62,928 nt of DNA, taken from contig DASXMW010000018.1 in assembly GCA_036495425.1 (NCBI GenBank), positions 1 to 62,928 of the forward strand. Reading direction: 5' to 3'. The stretch's first letter is position 1. The number at the start of each line of letters is the position of its first letter. Both the position numbers and the translations under genes were made by a program. The notes beneath the pieces were generated by a model. It saw nothing but the letters and a program-made list of their open reading frames with translations. It did no database searches and was not told where the DNA came from. Below, in pieces: positions 24,415 to 33,123 of this stretch. Source of the DNA: Bog-532 sp036495425 (GTDB lineage Bacteria > Actinomycetota > Actinomycetes > Streptosporangiales > Streptosporangiaceae).

Positions 24415-26288
24415 GCCCGCTCCGGCCCGAACGCCTCGTCCAGGAACGCGGCCACCTCGACGGCCACGCTGACCTCCGGCTCCTGCGTCGCGGGCTCGGC
24501 GGCGGGCCGGACCGCGGGAACCGGCGCCGCCGTCGCCGGGCCAGTGGCGGCCCGGGGGAGCGCGGCCGGGGCGGCGACCACGCGTTTGACCTGGATGTAG
24601 GAGACACCGCCCTGGTGCACGTAGGCGACCTGGCCCACCGCGAGCCCGCGCACCAGGTCCGGGTCGACCACCGGGATGAGCCGTGACCGCGACGACCCCT
24701 CGCCGGTCCAGGCCTGGCCGCCGCCGCTGAGCCGCCGGGTGCTGTCCACCGCCGCCCGGGTCCCGGCCAGGCCCACCACCGGGTCGGGGTGCGGCGTGCG
24801 CAGCAGCCAGATCCCGCCTTCGGCGGTGGCCGCGATGCGGTAGCGCTCGTCCTCGCAGCCGGCCAGGCCGTGCCACGACTGCGCCGACACCTGTACGGCC
24901 AGCCCCAGTGAGCGGGCCCGCTCGTACAGGGCCCAGATCGGCAGCCGCCGCGACACCGCGCTGAACTCGTCGACGGCCAGCAGCACCTCGGCGTCCTGGC
25001 CGGGGCCGGTGATGTAGCTGGTCAGCAGGTCGACCAGGGCGCGGGCCTGGGCTTCGGCGACCCGGGTCTCGGCGGTGCCCTCCAGGATGCAGTACCAGGC
25101 GTCGGCGTCGCCGAAGCCGCCCGGAGCGTCGAAACCCTGACCCAGCCGCCGCCACAGCGACCGGAACCGCAGGGCCACGTCGGCGATCACCTGGGCACCC
25201 GGCCGCAGGGTGGCCAGCGCCTCGGCCGCCCCGGCGTAGGCGGCCGTCAGCCAGTCCAGGTCCAGCCGGCCAAGGAAGTCAGCGGCCCCGGTCGGCGGCC
25301 CGCCCGGAGCCTGCACGGCCAGGGCCACGATGGCCTCCATCACGTCGGCGTAGTAGGCGGCCGACCCGGTGCCGTGCTCGATCAGGTCCAGCAGCGTGGT
25401 GATCAGCCGGCCCGGCGGCAGGTCCCACAGGCACAGCGAACTGTCGTCCGGCCACACCGCGGTGGACCGGGCGCCCGCGTCCCGCAGCACCCGGCGGGCC
25501 CGGTCGGCGATGCGGCGCGAGTCCGCGCCGCCCTTGCAGTCCAGCACCACCAGCAGCGGCCGCCGCCCGGTGCCCGCCGCCTGCCGGGTCAGCGCGGCCG
25601 TCATGAACCCGGCCCACAGCCGGAGCAGCAGGGTGGTCTTCCCGGTCCCGGTCGTGCCGATCACCACCTGGTGCGAGCGCAGCCGCCGGTAGGGGAGGGC
25701 CGCGATCGGCCGGGCCGGGTGCCGGACGGCCCGGATGAGCCCGCCGATGACCACGTCGCCGTGGCGCCCGGTCAGCGGCACCGCCCCGGGGGCGGCGATC
25801 CGGGCCCGGGCGCTGCGCACCTGCCGGCGCCACTGCCGGTGGTCGAAGGCCGCCGCCGACCCCGGCGACAGCCCGCCCGCGCCGGTCTCCAGGCGGTGGA
25901 TCCGGTAGCCCCAGACCAGGCCGCCCAGGGCCAGGCCCGGTGGCACCGCCGCCGGGGCCACCGTCACCACCGCCGCGGCCACGCGCCCGGCCGCGGCCAG
26001 CGCCCACATGGCCAGCCAGGCGTGATACGGGGCGTCCAGTACGCGGGGGCGGCCCAGCGCACTGGCCCCGAGCCAGACCGCGACCGCGGGCAGGCACCAC
26101 AGCGCCGCCCCGTACAGCCGGCGCGGCGGCCAGCCCAGCTGCCACGCGGCCGCGGCCGAGCCCGCCGCGACCAGGGTCACCGGCGCCGCCGCGGCCAGCA
26201 GGACCACCACGGCGGTCACGGTGACCAGCCGCCGGAGCCCGCGCCCGGCCTTCCGCAGCAGCAGCAGAGCCAGATACTGACGGATCAC
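24411..26288 (-). CDS. TraD/VirD4/FtsK-like conjugal-transfer ATPase
   Basis: A 625 aa protein with N-terminal hydrophobic helices (about 20-50 and 70-130) and a large P-loop domain. Walker A VVIGTTGTGKTTLLLRLWAG, LVVLDCKGGADSRRIADRA, Walker B VLLAVDEFSAVSRRLPIW and an SAQSWHGLAG motif match VirD4/TraG-type coupling proteins of actinobacterial integrative elements. The C-terminus is Ala/Pro-rich. GTG 26288 overlaps the stop of the replication-relaxation gene. Probable role: DNA pumping during plasmid or ICE transfer, though no relaxase or integrase is present here. Confidence 0.8.
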   Translation of the reverse strand: MIRQYLALLLLRKAGRGLRRLVTVTAVVVLLAAAAPVTLVAAGSAAAAWQLGWPPRRLYGAALWCLPAVAVWLGASALGRPRVLDAPYHAWLAMWALAAAGRVAAAVVTVAPAAVPPGLALGGLVWGYRIHRLETGAGGLSPGSAAAFDHRQWRRQVRSARARIAAPGAVPLTGRHGDVVIGGLIRAVRHPARPIAALPYRRLRSHQVVIGTTGTGKTTLLLRLWAGFMTAALTRQAAGTGRRPLLVVLDCKGGADSRRIADRARRVLRDAGARSTAVWPDDSSLCLWDLPPGRLITTLLDLIEHGTGSAAYYADVMEAIVALAVQAPGGPPTGAADFLGRLDLDWLTAAYAGAAEALATLRPGAQVIADVALRFRSLWRRLGQGFDAPGGFGDADAWYCILEGTAETRVAEAQARALVDLLTSYITGPGQDAEVLLAVDEFSAVSRRLPIWALYERARSLGLAVQVSAQSWHGLAGCEDERYRIAATAEGGIWLLRTPHPDPVVGLAGTRAAVDSTRRLSGGGQAWTGEGSSRSRLIPVVDPDLVRGLAVGQVAYVHQGGVSYIQVKRVVAAPAALPRAATGPATAAPVPAVRPAAEPATQEPEVSVAVEVAAFLDEAFGPERA

Positions 26289-27049
26289 CCCGCCGCCTCC
26301 AGGGCGGCCCGCTCGGGCAGGTCGCGGACCTCGACCCGGGCCGCGGCCGGCCCCAGCCCGGACCGGGCCCGCAGCACGGTCGGCCGGGCCGGCGGCGAGC
26401 ACGCGTACAGCGCCCGGGTGTGCCGCGCGGGCCGTCCCGGCACCCGGGCCTCGGCGGCCGGGCCGCCGTAGTCGCCGGTCCGGGCCAGCAGGTCCCGCAT
26501 GATCGAGGTGGTGCGGCTGACCGTCTTCCTGGTCAGCTCGGCTTCGATGGCCCAGCACTCGCCGGACCAGGCCGCGGCACCCCCGTCCGGCCAGTGCACC
26601 TCGCCGTCGGGCAGGTGCTCGCGCAGCCCGGACCGGCCGCCGGACCGGGCCCGCAGCCGCCGTTCACTGCGCCAGAACGCGCCCGCCCGCTGGTAGCCGG
26701 GGGTGGCCTCCAGGGCCATCCGGACCGTGGTCACGGCCCGGATGTGGGCCAGCCGGGGCAGCGTCGGCGGGATCGGCGCGTACCGCAGCCCGCAGGCGGC
26801 CAGGCCCGCCCGGGTCAGCCAGACCCAGGCCGGTCCCGGGCCGAGCCGGGCCGACTCCGCGTACCCGAGCCGGCGCCACCGGCTCACCGCCGCCCAGGCC
26901 TGGGGCACCGTGGCGGCCAGCACCGTGGCCAGCAGGTCGACCTGGAGCCCGTACATCTCGCCGGTGTAGAGCATGCCGCCGATGTCCCGGTCGCCCAGCC
27001 CCCGCGGGACCGCGGCCCCGGGACGCATCGCCCGCGCGCGTTCTGCCAT
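26285..27049 (-). CDS. Replication-relaxation family protein
   Basis: A 254 aa protein with the winged-helix layout of the Replic_Relax family: DIGGMLYTGEMYGLQVDLLA, VSRWRRLGYAESARLGPGPA (wing), WVWLTRAGLAACGLRYAPIP, LAHIRAVTTVRMALE, then an AIEAELTRKTVSRT segment like the nuclease-fold C-terminal half. These proteins accompany TraD-like ATPases on actinobacterial plasmids and ICEs. First gene of the coupled trio. Confidence 0.78.
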   Translation of the reverse strand: MAERARAMRPGAAVPRGLGDRDIGGMLYTGEMYGLQVDLLATVLAATVPQAWAAVSRWRRLGYAESARLGPGPAWVWLTRAGLAACGLRYAPIPPTLPRLAHIRAVTTVRMALEATPGYQRAGAFWRSERRLRARSGGRSGLREHLPDGEVHWPDGGAAAWSGECWAIEAELTRKTVSRTTSIMRDLLARTGDYGGPAAEARVPGRPARHTRALYACSPPARPTVLRARSGLGPAAARVEVRDLPERAALEAAG

Positions 27050-27157
27050 GACTGGGGCACATGATGCTCCGCGCTTCGCCCGCCCGTCCCCGGTTCAGGC
27101 CCGCACCGCTGCCGAAGATTGTGCCGAAGTTTTTGCGGGATTTTGTCGGCAGCCGAA

Positions 27158-27163
27158 GATAAT
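27158..27163 (+). promoter_or_regulatory. -10 element GATAAT, probable leaderless promoter
   Basis: GATAAT lies 6 nt before ATG 27170 in a notably AT-rich stretch; there is no ribosome site. GCCGAAG occurs three times just upstream (27111, 27123 and 27153), which could be binding sites. Confidence 0.55.
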
Positions 27164-27169
27164 AGCGGC

Positions 27170-28630
27170 ATGACGCGTACCCGGAAGGTGGCCCTGGCCC
27201 TGGCTTCGGCGGCGGCTCTGGCCCTGACGGTGGTGACGTCCGCGGCTGGTGCGGTGGCCGGGACCGGCAGCCCCTGGGGCACCGCGATCGAGGTGCCCGG
27301 CATCGCGGCGGTGAACGCCAGCTTCAGCAACCTGGTGTCGATGTCGTGCCCGGCCGTGGGTGACTGCTCGGCCGGTGGAAGCTACAGCGACGCCTCCGGC
27401 CACAGCCAGGCCTACGTGGTGAACGAGATCAGCGGTAGGTGGCAGACCGCCATCGAGGTGCCCGGCACCGCCGCGCTGAACACCGGTGGGTTCGCCGAGA
27501 CGGAGTCGGTGTCGTGCTCGTCTCCGGGTAACTGCACGGCCGGCGGGGACTACAGCGTGGGCCCGGCGGGCTCGGGTGACACCCGGCCCTTCGTGGCCAG
27601 GGAGTCCGGCGGGGTGTGGGGGAACGCGATCGAGGTGCCCGGCGCGGCCGGGCTGATCAAGGGCCGAGACGCCTCGGCTGCCTCGGTGTCCTGTGTCCCG
27701 GGGCCGGCCATGGACTGTGCCGTCGCCGGTGACTACGCCGACGCTTCCGGGCACGGGCAGGCGTTCGTGGCCGGCGAGACCGGCGGGGTGTGGGGGAACG
27801 CGATCCAGGTGCCGGGCACTCCGGCGCTCGGGTCCAGCGCCCAGGCCAGCGTGGTGTCCTGCCCGGCGGCGGGCGCTTGCACGGTCGGCGGGACCTACGT
27901 CGGCAGCGCAGGCAGATCCGAACCGTACGCGGCCAGGGAAGCCGGGGGCACCTGGGCCCGGGCCGTCCCGATTCCCGGCACGGCCGCGCTCAACGCGGGG
28001 ACCAGCTCGCAGGTCAACGGGTTGTCGTGTACCTCGGCGGGTAACTGCTCGGTGGCCGGGACCTATGACGCCGACTCCTCTGGCTCGCACTTCCAGGCCT
28101 ACGTGGACACCGAGAAGAACGGCGCCTGGGGGACCGCCGTCGAGATGCCCGGCCTGGCCGCGCTGAACACCGGGCTGATCGCCCAGGAGTACTCGCTGTC
28201 CTGCACCTCGGCCGGGAACTGCGCGGCGGGCGGTTACTACACCGACAGTGCGGGCGCCGAGCAGGCGTTTGTGATCAGCCAGGCCGCCGGGACGTGGGGC
28301 AACGCCATCGAGGTGCCGAACACCGCCGCGCTGAACCAGGGCGGGAACGCCGGCATCAGGTCGGTGTCCTGTGCCTCGGCCGGGAACTGCGTGGCCGGCG
28401 GGTACTTCGCCAGGTTCCACTCCGGCCACACCCAGGCGCTGGTCGTGGACGAGACCGCTGGCATCTGGCACAAGGCGCAGGAGGTACCGGGCACCGGCGC
28501 GCTCAACACCGGCAATCAGGCCCAGGTCAACGCGGTGTCCTGCGTCCGGGCCGCCACCTGCGCGCTCGGCGGCGTCTACGGCGAGGCGGCCGCGCTCCTC
28601 GAGCAGCCGTTCGTCGACAGCCAGGGCTAA
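27170..28630 (+). CDS. Secreted protein with eight ~55-residue repeats
   Basis: A 486 aa protein with a signal peptide (KVALALASAAALALTVVTSA; cleavage near residue 30). The mature part is eight tandem repeats of about 55 aa. Each opens with W-x-x-A-I-E-V-P-G-T-A-A-L-N (W36, W91, W150 and so on) and continues to SVSC-x(4)-GNC-x-AGG-x-Y-x-D-x-SG and QAFV-x-E. Each repeat has a conserved Cys pair. Eight beta-rich blades suggest a propeller-like fold (inference). Function unknown; such proteins are probably surface or extracellular binding proteins. Confidence 0.82.
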   Translation: MTRTRKVALALASAAALALTVVTSAAGAVAGTGSPWGTAIEVPGIAAVNASFSNLVSMSCPAVGDCSAGGSYSDASGHSQAYVVNEISGRWQTAIEVPGTAALNTGGFAETESVSCSSPGNCTAGGDYSVGPAGSGDTRPFVARESGGVWGNAIEVPGAAGLIKGRDASAASVSCVPGPAMDCAVAGDYADASGHGQAFVAGETGGVWGNAIQVPGTPALGSSAQASVVSCPAAGACTVGGTYVGSAGRSEPYAAREAGGTWARAVPIPGTAALNAGTSSQVNGLSCTSAGNCSVAGTYDADSSGSHFQAYVDTEKNGAWGTAVEMPGLAALNTGLIAQEYSLSCTSAGNCAAGGYYTDSAGAEQAFVISQAAGTWGNAIEVPNTAALNQGGNAGIRSVSCASAGNCVAGGYFARFHSGHTQALVVDETAGIWHKAQEVPGTGALNTGNQAQVNAVSCVRAATCALGGVYGEAAALLEQPFVDSQG

Positions 28631-28856
28631 GGCCTGTTTTAAAGGCTGGTGGTGCGGGGTGGCCTGCGGGTCCTGGCTTGCCCCGCGGCTGCGGTGGCGG
28701 TGGCAGGCGGACCGGCCGCCGGGATTTGTGTGCAGAACCTGTCGCTATCACAGCAGAGACTGCACACATTCAGGTGTTCAGCCCGGATCCCAGCCGCCCA
28801 CTGCCGCTGGGTCGCACCACATCGATCACTCTTGAAACGGTCCCTCGCCCCGGCCG
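28631..28856. other. Gene-free stretch downstream of the repeat protein
   Basis: About 225 bp between convergent genes. No frame looks coding. The left end GGCCTGTTTTAAAGG (28631-28645) is an imperfect inverse match to TTGAAACGGTCC near 28832-28843, which may be terminal repeats of a small non-autonomous element. Confidence 0.3.
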
Positions 28857-29804
28857 TTAGAGCTTGCGGCTCCAGTTCTGGCCGATCAGGTCGGCGCCGA
28901 AGCTGCGGTGCGGTTCCTCCCCGGTCAGCGTGAAGCCGGTCCGCTGGTAGACGCGCCGGGCCTCGGCCAGCACGCTGTTGGTCCACAGCGTCATCTCCGT
29001 GTAGCCGGCCGCCCGGGCGAACCGCAGGCACTCCTCGACCAGCCTGGAGCCGATGCCGAGGCCTCGCGCGGCCGGATCCACGTACAGCAGCCGCAGCTGG
29101 GCGACGGTATCGGACTTGCGCATGCAGAAGATCGACCCGACCCGCTGGCCGTCGGCCTCGGCGATCCAGGCCGCCTCCCGGGCCGGGTCGTGGTGGTCCA
29201 CGTAGTCGGCGATGATCCGGGCCACCAGCGCCTCGTAGGTCTCGTCCCAGCCGTACTCGGCGGCGTAACCGGCCGCCTGGCGCTGGATGACCCAGCCCAG
29301 ATCGCCCGGCCGGGGCGCCCGCAGCAGGTAGGCCCGGGGTTCCGGCGCGACGGTCAGCACCTGGGTGATCTCCCGCATCGAGGTCACCAGCCGCTGCTGG
29401 GCGTCCTCGCCCACGCGGGCCAGCAGGGCGCCGATCTCTTCCGCGGCCCTGGCATCCAGGCTCCGCTGCAGCGCGCGGCCGCCTTCGGTGAGCGTGATCA
29501 CCTGACGGCGGGCGTCGGCGCCAGACTTCTCCCTGGTGATGAGCTGGTCGGCCTCGAACCGGCTGAGAATGCGGCTCAGGTAGCCGGCGTCGATATCCAG
29601 GCCGCGGCGCAGCGCGGTCACCTCGGTGCGGTCCCGCTGGCCGAGCTCGAACAGCAGCCGCGCCTCGGTCAGCGAATAGGGCGTGTTCAGGTACCCGCCG
29701 CGGAGCACGCCGATCACGTTGGTGTAGAGCCGGTTGAACGCGCGCACCGCCGCGACCGGGTCCTCGATGGCGGGCCGCCGCACCGCCGCTTCTGTCGCCG
29801 CCAT
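28857..29804 (-). CDS. MarR-GNAT fusion: transcriptional regulator / acetyltransferase
   Basis: A 315 aa two-domain protein. Residues about 20-150 are a MarR winged helix (AVRAFNRLYTNVIGVLRGGY, LDIDAGYLSRILSRFEADQL, KSGADARRQVITLTEGGRAL); residues about 160-315 are a GNAT domain with LRLLYVDPAARGLGIGSRLV as the acetyl-CoA loop and EARRVYQRTGFTLTGEEPHR near the end. Such fusions couple DNA binding with N-acetylation of an unknown substrate. GGAGAG precedes ATG. A symmetric operator lies 29 bp upstream, suggesting autoregulation. Confidence 0.9.
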   Translation of the reverse strand: MAATEAAVRRPAIEDPVAAVRAFNRLYTNVIGVLRGGYLNTPYSLTEARLLFELGQRDRTEVTALRRGLDIDAGYLSRILSRFEADQLITREKSGADARRQVITLTEGGRALQRSLDARAAEEIGALLARVGEDAQQRLVTSMREITQVLTVAPEPRAYLLRAPRPGDLGWVIQRQAAGYAAEYGWDETYEALVARIIADYVDHHDPAREAAWIAEADGQRVGSIFCMRKSDTVAQLRLLYVDPAARGLGIGSRLVEECLRFARAAGYTEMTLWTNSVLAEARRVYQRTGFTLTGEEPHRSFGADLIGQNWSRKL

Positions 29805-29832
29805 GACCGCTCTCCAGATGATCGAAGGTTGG

Positions 29833-29866
29833 TTGCCTAAGTCAACGATATTACTGACTCAAGCAA
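29833..29866. promoter_or_regulatory. MarR-type operator (inverted repeat)
   Basis: TTGCCTAAGTCA (29833-29844) and TGACTCAAGCAA (29855-29866) are 12-bp arms matching at 10 of 12 positions around a 10-bp AT-rich spacer. It lies directly upstream of the MarR-GNAT start and also faces the divergent lnt gene at 29932. Confidence 0.72.
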
Positions 29867-29931
29867 CGGTCAACGCCTGAACGTTCCCTCCGGGTTCGCG
29901 CTGACGCCACCGGCGGGCGGACAATCGTGCT

Positions 29932-31548
29932 ATGCGTCTGCCCCGGGCTCTGCGGCCGCCCCGTGCGCTGCGCCGCCCGGCCCGCTGGGGTGCGCTGGCG
30001 GCCGGGGCGGGGCTGGCCCTGCTCATCTTCCCGGCCCCGGGCCTGTCCGCGCTGGCCTGGTTCTCGCTGGTCCCGGGGCTGATGGTGATCCGGGCCGCGC
30101 CCACCGCCCGCGAGGCCGGGGTGCGGGCCTGGTGGCTGGCCTGCGGCTACGCGGTGGCCGCCATGTACTGGCTGGCCCCGGAGATCGGTCCGGGCGTGGT
30201 CCTGGTCGGGGTGGCCTTCGGTGTGCTCATGGTCCCGTTCGGGGTGTTCACCTGGGTGCTGCTGCGGCCGCCGCTGACCGTGCCGCGGGCCCTGGCCGCG
30301 CTGGTCGTGGTGCCGAGCTGCTGGCTGCTGGCCGAGTGGCTGCGGTCCTGGCAGGCGCTGGGTGGCCCCTGGGCCGTGCTCGGGGCCAGCCAGTGGCAGC
30401 ACCCGGCCGTACTGGCCCTGGCCTCGGTAGGCGGGGTCTGGCTGGTCAGCTGGGTGCTGGTCGCGGCCAACGTGGCCATCACGATCATGCTCGTCTCGGC
30501 CCGCTGGACGGCCCGGGCCACGGCGGCGGCGGTGGCCGCGACGGCAGTGGCGGCGGGCCCGGTCGTGTTCGCGCTGACCGCGCCGGCCCCGGTGACCGGG
30601 ACCGCGACGATCGCGCTGGTCCAGCCGGGCGTGGCCGGCAGCGCCAAGCTCCGGGTGGACGCCAGCCAGCGGCTCACCATGGATACCGGCCGGGGCTCCC
30701 GGGCCGGGCCGCACGGGGCCCGGCCCGCCCTGATCGTCTGGGGTGAGAGCAGCGTCGCCTACCCCCTGGAGAGCAACACGGCCCTGCTCCGCGCCATCGA
30801 GAAGACCTCGGCCGCTGAGCAGGCCCAGATCCTGGTCAACCAGGACTCGGTCCACGACGGCGCCAAGTCCAAGGTCGCGGTGCTGGTCGGCCCGCACGGC
30901 ATCGAAGGCACCTACGCCAAGACCCGGCTGGTCCCGTTCGGCGAGTACATCCCGTTCCGGGGCGCGCTGTCCTGGCTGACCGCGATCAGCCGGGCCGCGC
31001 CCGAGAACATGGTGCCCGGCCGCGGGGCCCACGTGCTGCGGGTCACCGAGCCGGGCGGCCGGGCGCTGACCATCGGCCCGCTGATCTGCTTCGAGTCGGC
31101 CTTCCCGGACATGTCGCGGGTCGACACCGACCACGGCGCCCAGGTCATCGTGTACCAGACCGCGGACCCGACGTTCCAGGGCACCTGGGCCCTGGCCCAG
31201 CACGCGTCGCTGGACGCGCTGCGGGCCGCGGAGACCGGCCGCCCGGTGGTCCAGGCCGCGCTCACCGGCGACTCGGACGCCTTCGACAGCCGGGGCCGGG
31301 AACTGGCCTGGATGGGGCAGGCCGAGCACGGTGTGATCACGGTGACCCCCGGGCTGCCCGCGGTCGCGTCCCGGACCATCTACGACCGGCTGGGCGACTA
31401 CGTGCCGTGGGCGGCGACCGGCGTGGCCGCGGCCGCGGCCGCGCTGGGGCTGTGGCGTTTGCGCAGCGGCCGGCCCGGGAAGGGTGGTGCCACCGGCGGA
31501 GATGGGGCAGAATACGATGCAGGCAGCGGGCTGCACGTGCCCGGATAG
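29932..31548 (+). CDS. lnt: Apolipoprotein N-acyltransferase
   Basis: A 538 aa membrane enzyme that N-acylates the lipobox cysteine of lipoproteins. Several N-terminal helices (to about 215) are followed by an extracytoplasmic nitrilase domain whose triad is readable: E272 in IVWGESSVAYP, K330 in YAKTRLVPFGEYIPF and C386 in PLICFESAFPD. A last helix (about 490-510) and a Gly-rich tail close the protein. It is divergent from the MarR-GNAT gene and 78 bp before DUF3145. The lipoprotein FKBP gene at 45450 would be a substrate. Confidence 0.93.
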   Translation: MRLPRALRPPRALRRPARWGALAAGAGLALLIFPAPGLSALAWFSLVPGLMVIRAAPTAREAGVRAWWLACGYAVAAMYWLAPEIGPGVVLVGVAFGVLMVPFGVFTWVLLRPPLTVPRALAALVVVPSCWLLAEWLRSWQALGGPWAVLGASQWQHPAVLALASVGGVWLVSWVLVAANVAITIMLVSARWTARATAAAVAATAVAAGPVVFALTAPAPVTGTATIALVQPGVAGSAKLRVDASQRLTMDTGRGSRAGPHGARPALIVWGESSVAYPLESNTALLRAIEKTSAAEQAQILVNQDSVHDGAKSKVAVLVGPHGIEGTYAKTRLVPFGEYIPFRGALSWLTAISRAAPENMVPGRGAHVLRVTEPGGRALTIGPLICFESAFPDMSRVDTDHGAQVIVYQTADPTFQGTWALAQHASLDALRAAETGRPVVQAALTGDSDAFDSRGRELAWMGQAEHGVITVTPGLPAVASRTIYDRLGDYVPWAATGVAAAAAALGLWRLRSGRPGKGGATGGDGAEYDAGSGLHVPG

Positions 31549-31626
31549 CCGTTGCTCTCGGCAGTGCCAGTAGCGCGAGGACGCAGGGGAAGGCGAACCT
31601 CGTCGCCTGGCTTGTCAGGAGGAACG

Positions 31627-32118
31627 GTGGCTGCTCAAGGTGTTCTGCACGTTCATTCGGCGCCCCCGGCGCTCTGCCCGCACATCGAGTGGGCGGTGGC
31701 CGGGGTTCTTGGCGTACCCGTAGACCTGCCGTGGACCGGCCAGCCCGCGTCCCCGGGGTCGCTGCGGGCCGAGCTCACCTGGGAGGGCCGCCCGGGCAAC
31801 GCGGGCGCCATCACCTCGGCGCTGGCCGGCTGGAACCGGCTGCGCTTCGAGGTCACCGAGGACGCCAGCCCCGGCTGTGACGGGGTCCGGCACTGCTACA
31901 CGCCCACCCTGGGCCTGTTCACCGCGGTGACCGGCGGCAACGGCGACATCCTGGTCCCCGAGGGCCGGCTGCGGGCCACCATGGCCATGGCCCGCACCGA
32001 CTCGGAACTGCGCCGCGAGCTGGACCGCCTGCTCGGCCGGTCCTGGGACGAAGAGCTCGACGCCTTCCGCTGCGGCGCCGACGGCGCCCCGGTGCGCTGG
32101 CTGCACGCCACCGGCTGA
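31627..32118 (+). CDS. DUF3145 family protein
   Basis: A 163 aa soluble protein typical of actinobacteria: VLHVHSAPPALCPHIEWAVA at the start, LRAELTWEGRPGNAGAITSA, LRFEVTEDASPGCDGVRHCY and SWDEELDAFRCGADGAPVRW at the end. Function unknown in the family. GTG 31627 is fixed by a strong AGGAGGA at 31617-31623; the upstream 25-codon extension has no such support. Confidence 0.88.
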   Translation: MAAQGVLHVHSAPPALCPHIEWAVAGVLGVPVDLPWTGQPASPGSLRAELTWEGRPGNAGAITSALAGWNRLRFEVTEDASPGCDGVRHCYTPTLGLFTAVTGGNGDILVPEGRLRATMAMARTDSELRRELDRLLGRSWDEELDAFRCGADGAPVRWLHATG

Positions 32119-32203
32119 CCGCCGCCACCGGCTGACCCCGGCCTCACCCGGCCCAGACCGGCGTTCCTCCGCCGCCGTCCTGTCGCCAGAGCCCCATGCC
32201 GGT

Positions 32204-32515
32204 ATGCCGCCATCTGCCCGGGCCCGCTCGCGCCCGGCCAAGGCGTCCAGGCTCGTCCGCGATGGTTCTGTCCGCGTCACCTTCGCCCTGCCCGCCAGCG
32301 AGCCCGCGGGAGCGGTGTCGGTGGTGGGGGACTTCAACAACTGGGACCCGTTCGCGCACCCGCTGCGCAAGCGGTCGAACGGCACCCGCAGCACGGCGGT
32401 GACCACGACCCCCGGCAGCACGCTGCGCTTCCGGTACCTGGCCGAGGGTGGCCGCTGGTTCGATGACGACGCCGCCCACGCCGTGGACTCTCAGGGGGCC
32501 ACCATCTCGGTCTGA
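32204..32515 (+). CDS. Stand-alone CBM48 / isoamylase early-set domain protein
   Basis: A 103 aa protein. After a basic N-terminus, residues 20-100 form an AMPK/CBM48-type glycogen-binding beta sandwich (VRVTFALPASEPAGAVSVVG, DFNNWDPFAHPLRKRSNGT, LRFRYLAEGGRWFDDDAAHA). No catalytic domain is attached. It may target glycogen or alpha-glucan, or serve as a regulatory subunit. Its end overlaps the convergent phosphatase gene by 25 bp. Confidence 0.8.
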   Translation: MPPSARARSRPAKASRLVRDGSVRVTFALPASEPAGAVSVVGDFNNWDPFAHPLRKRSNGTRSTAVTTTPGSTLRFRYLAEGGRWFDDDAAHAVDSQGATISV

Positions 32516-33123
32516 GCCAGGCCGCGGCCGGCCAGCCCGGGCCACAGCGTGATCGAGGCGTTCCCGACCGCGGCCCGGGGCAGCGGGCGGCCGGGCGGCG
32601 GCAGCCGGCCGGCCGTGGCCACCCGGATCGGGCCGCCGTGGGTCACCACGATCAGGCCGGTCCCGGGCCGGGGGCCGGCCAGCCGGCCGAGCGCACCCTG
32701 GACGCGCCCGTACAGCTCGGCCACGGTCTCGCCGCCCGGCGGCCGGAGGCAGGGGTCGTCCCAGAACTGGCCGACGACGTCGCCGGTGCCACCCAGCGGA
32801 CCGTGGCCGGCCGCCGAGCCGGTGCCCTCCAGCAGGCCCAGGTTCTGCTCGCGCAGGCCCGGGTCGAACCGCAGCGGCAGCCCCAGCCGGCCCGCGATGA
32901 TGGCCGCGGTCTCGGCCGCGCGGGCCAGGTCGCTGGCCACGACGGCCCCGGCGTCCGGGGCCAGGCCCGCCAGCTGGCGGGCGGCCAGCTCGGCCTGGTC
33001 GCGCCCGGCCCGGGTCAGGCTGCCCGCCCGGGGTGACTGGCCCTGGATCCGCCCGGCCACGTTCCAGGCGCTCTGGCCGTGCCGGACCAGCCAGAGCCTA
33101 GAACTGGAGCCGGGGGTCAACAT
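32491..33123 (-). CDS. Histidine phosphatase family protein
   Basis: A 210 aa enzyme of the phosphoglycerate-mutase/acid-phosphatase superfamily. LWLVRHGQSAWN holds the phospho-accepting RHG (His near 15), VVASDLARAAETAAIIAGRL the second Arg, LREQNLGLLEGTG the catalytic Glu region and LIVVTHGGPIRVA the second His. The start ATG 33123 overlaps the VOC gene by 26 bp, placing it third in the ComA-VOC-phosphatase operon. A phosphatase step following a ComA-like reaction is plausible (inference). Confidence 0.88.
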   Translation of the reverse strand: MLTPGSSSRLWLVRHGQSAWNVAGRIQGQSPRAGSLTRAGRDQAELAARQLAGLAPDAGAVVASDLARAAETAAIIAGRLGLPLRFDPGLREQNLGLLEGTGSAAGHGPLGGTGDVVGQFWDDPCLRPPGGETVAELYGRVQGALGRLAGPRPGTGLIVVTHGGPIRVATAGRLPPPGRPLPRAAVGNASITLWPGLAGRGLAQTEMVAP

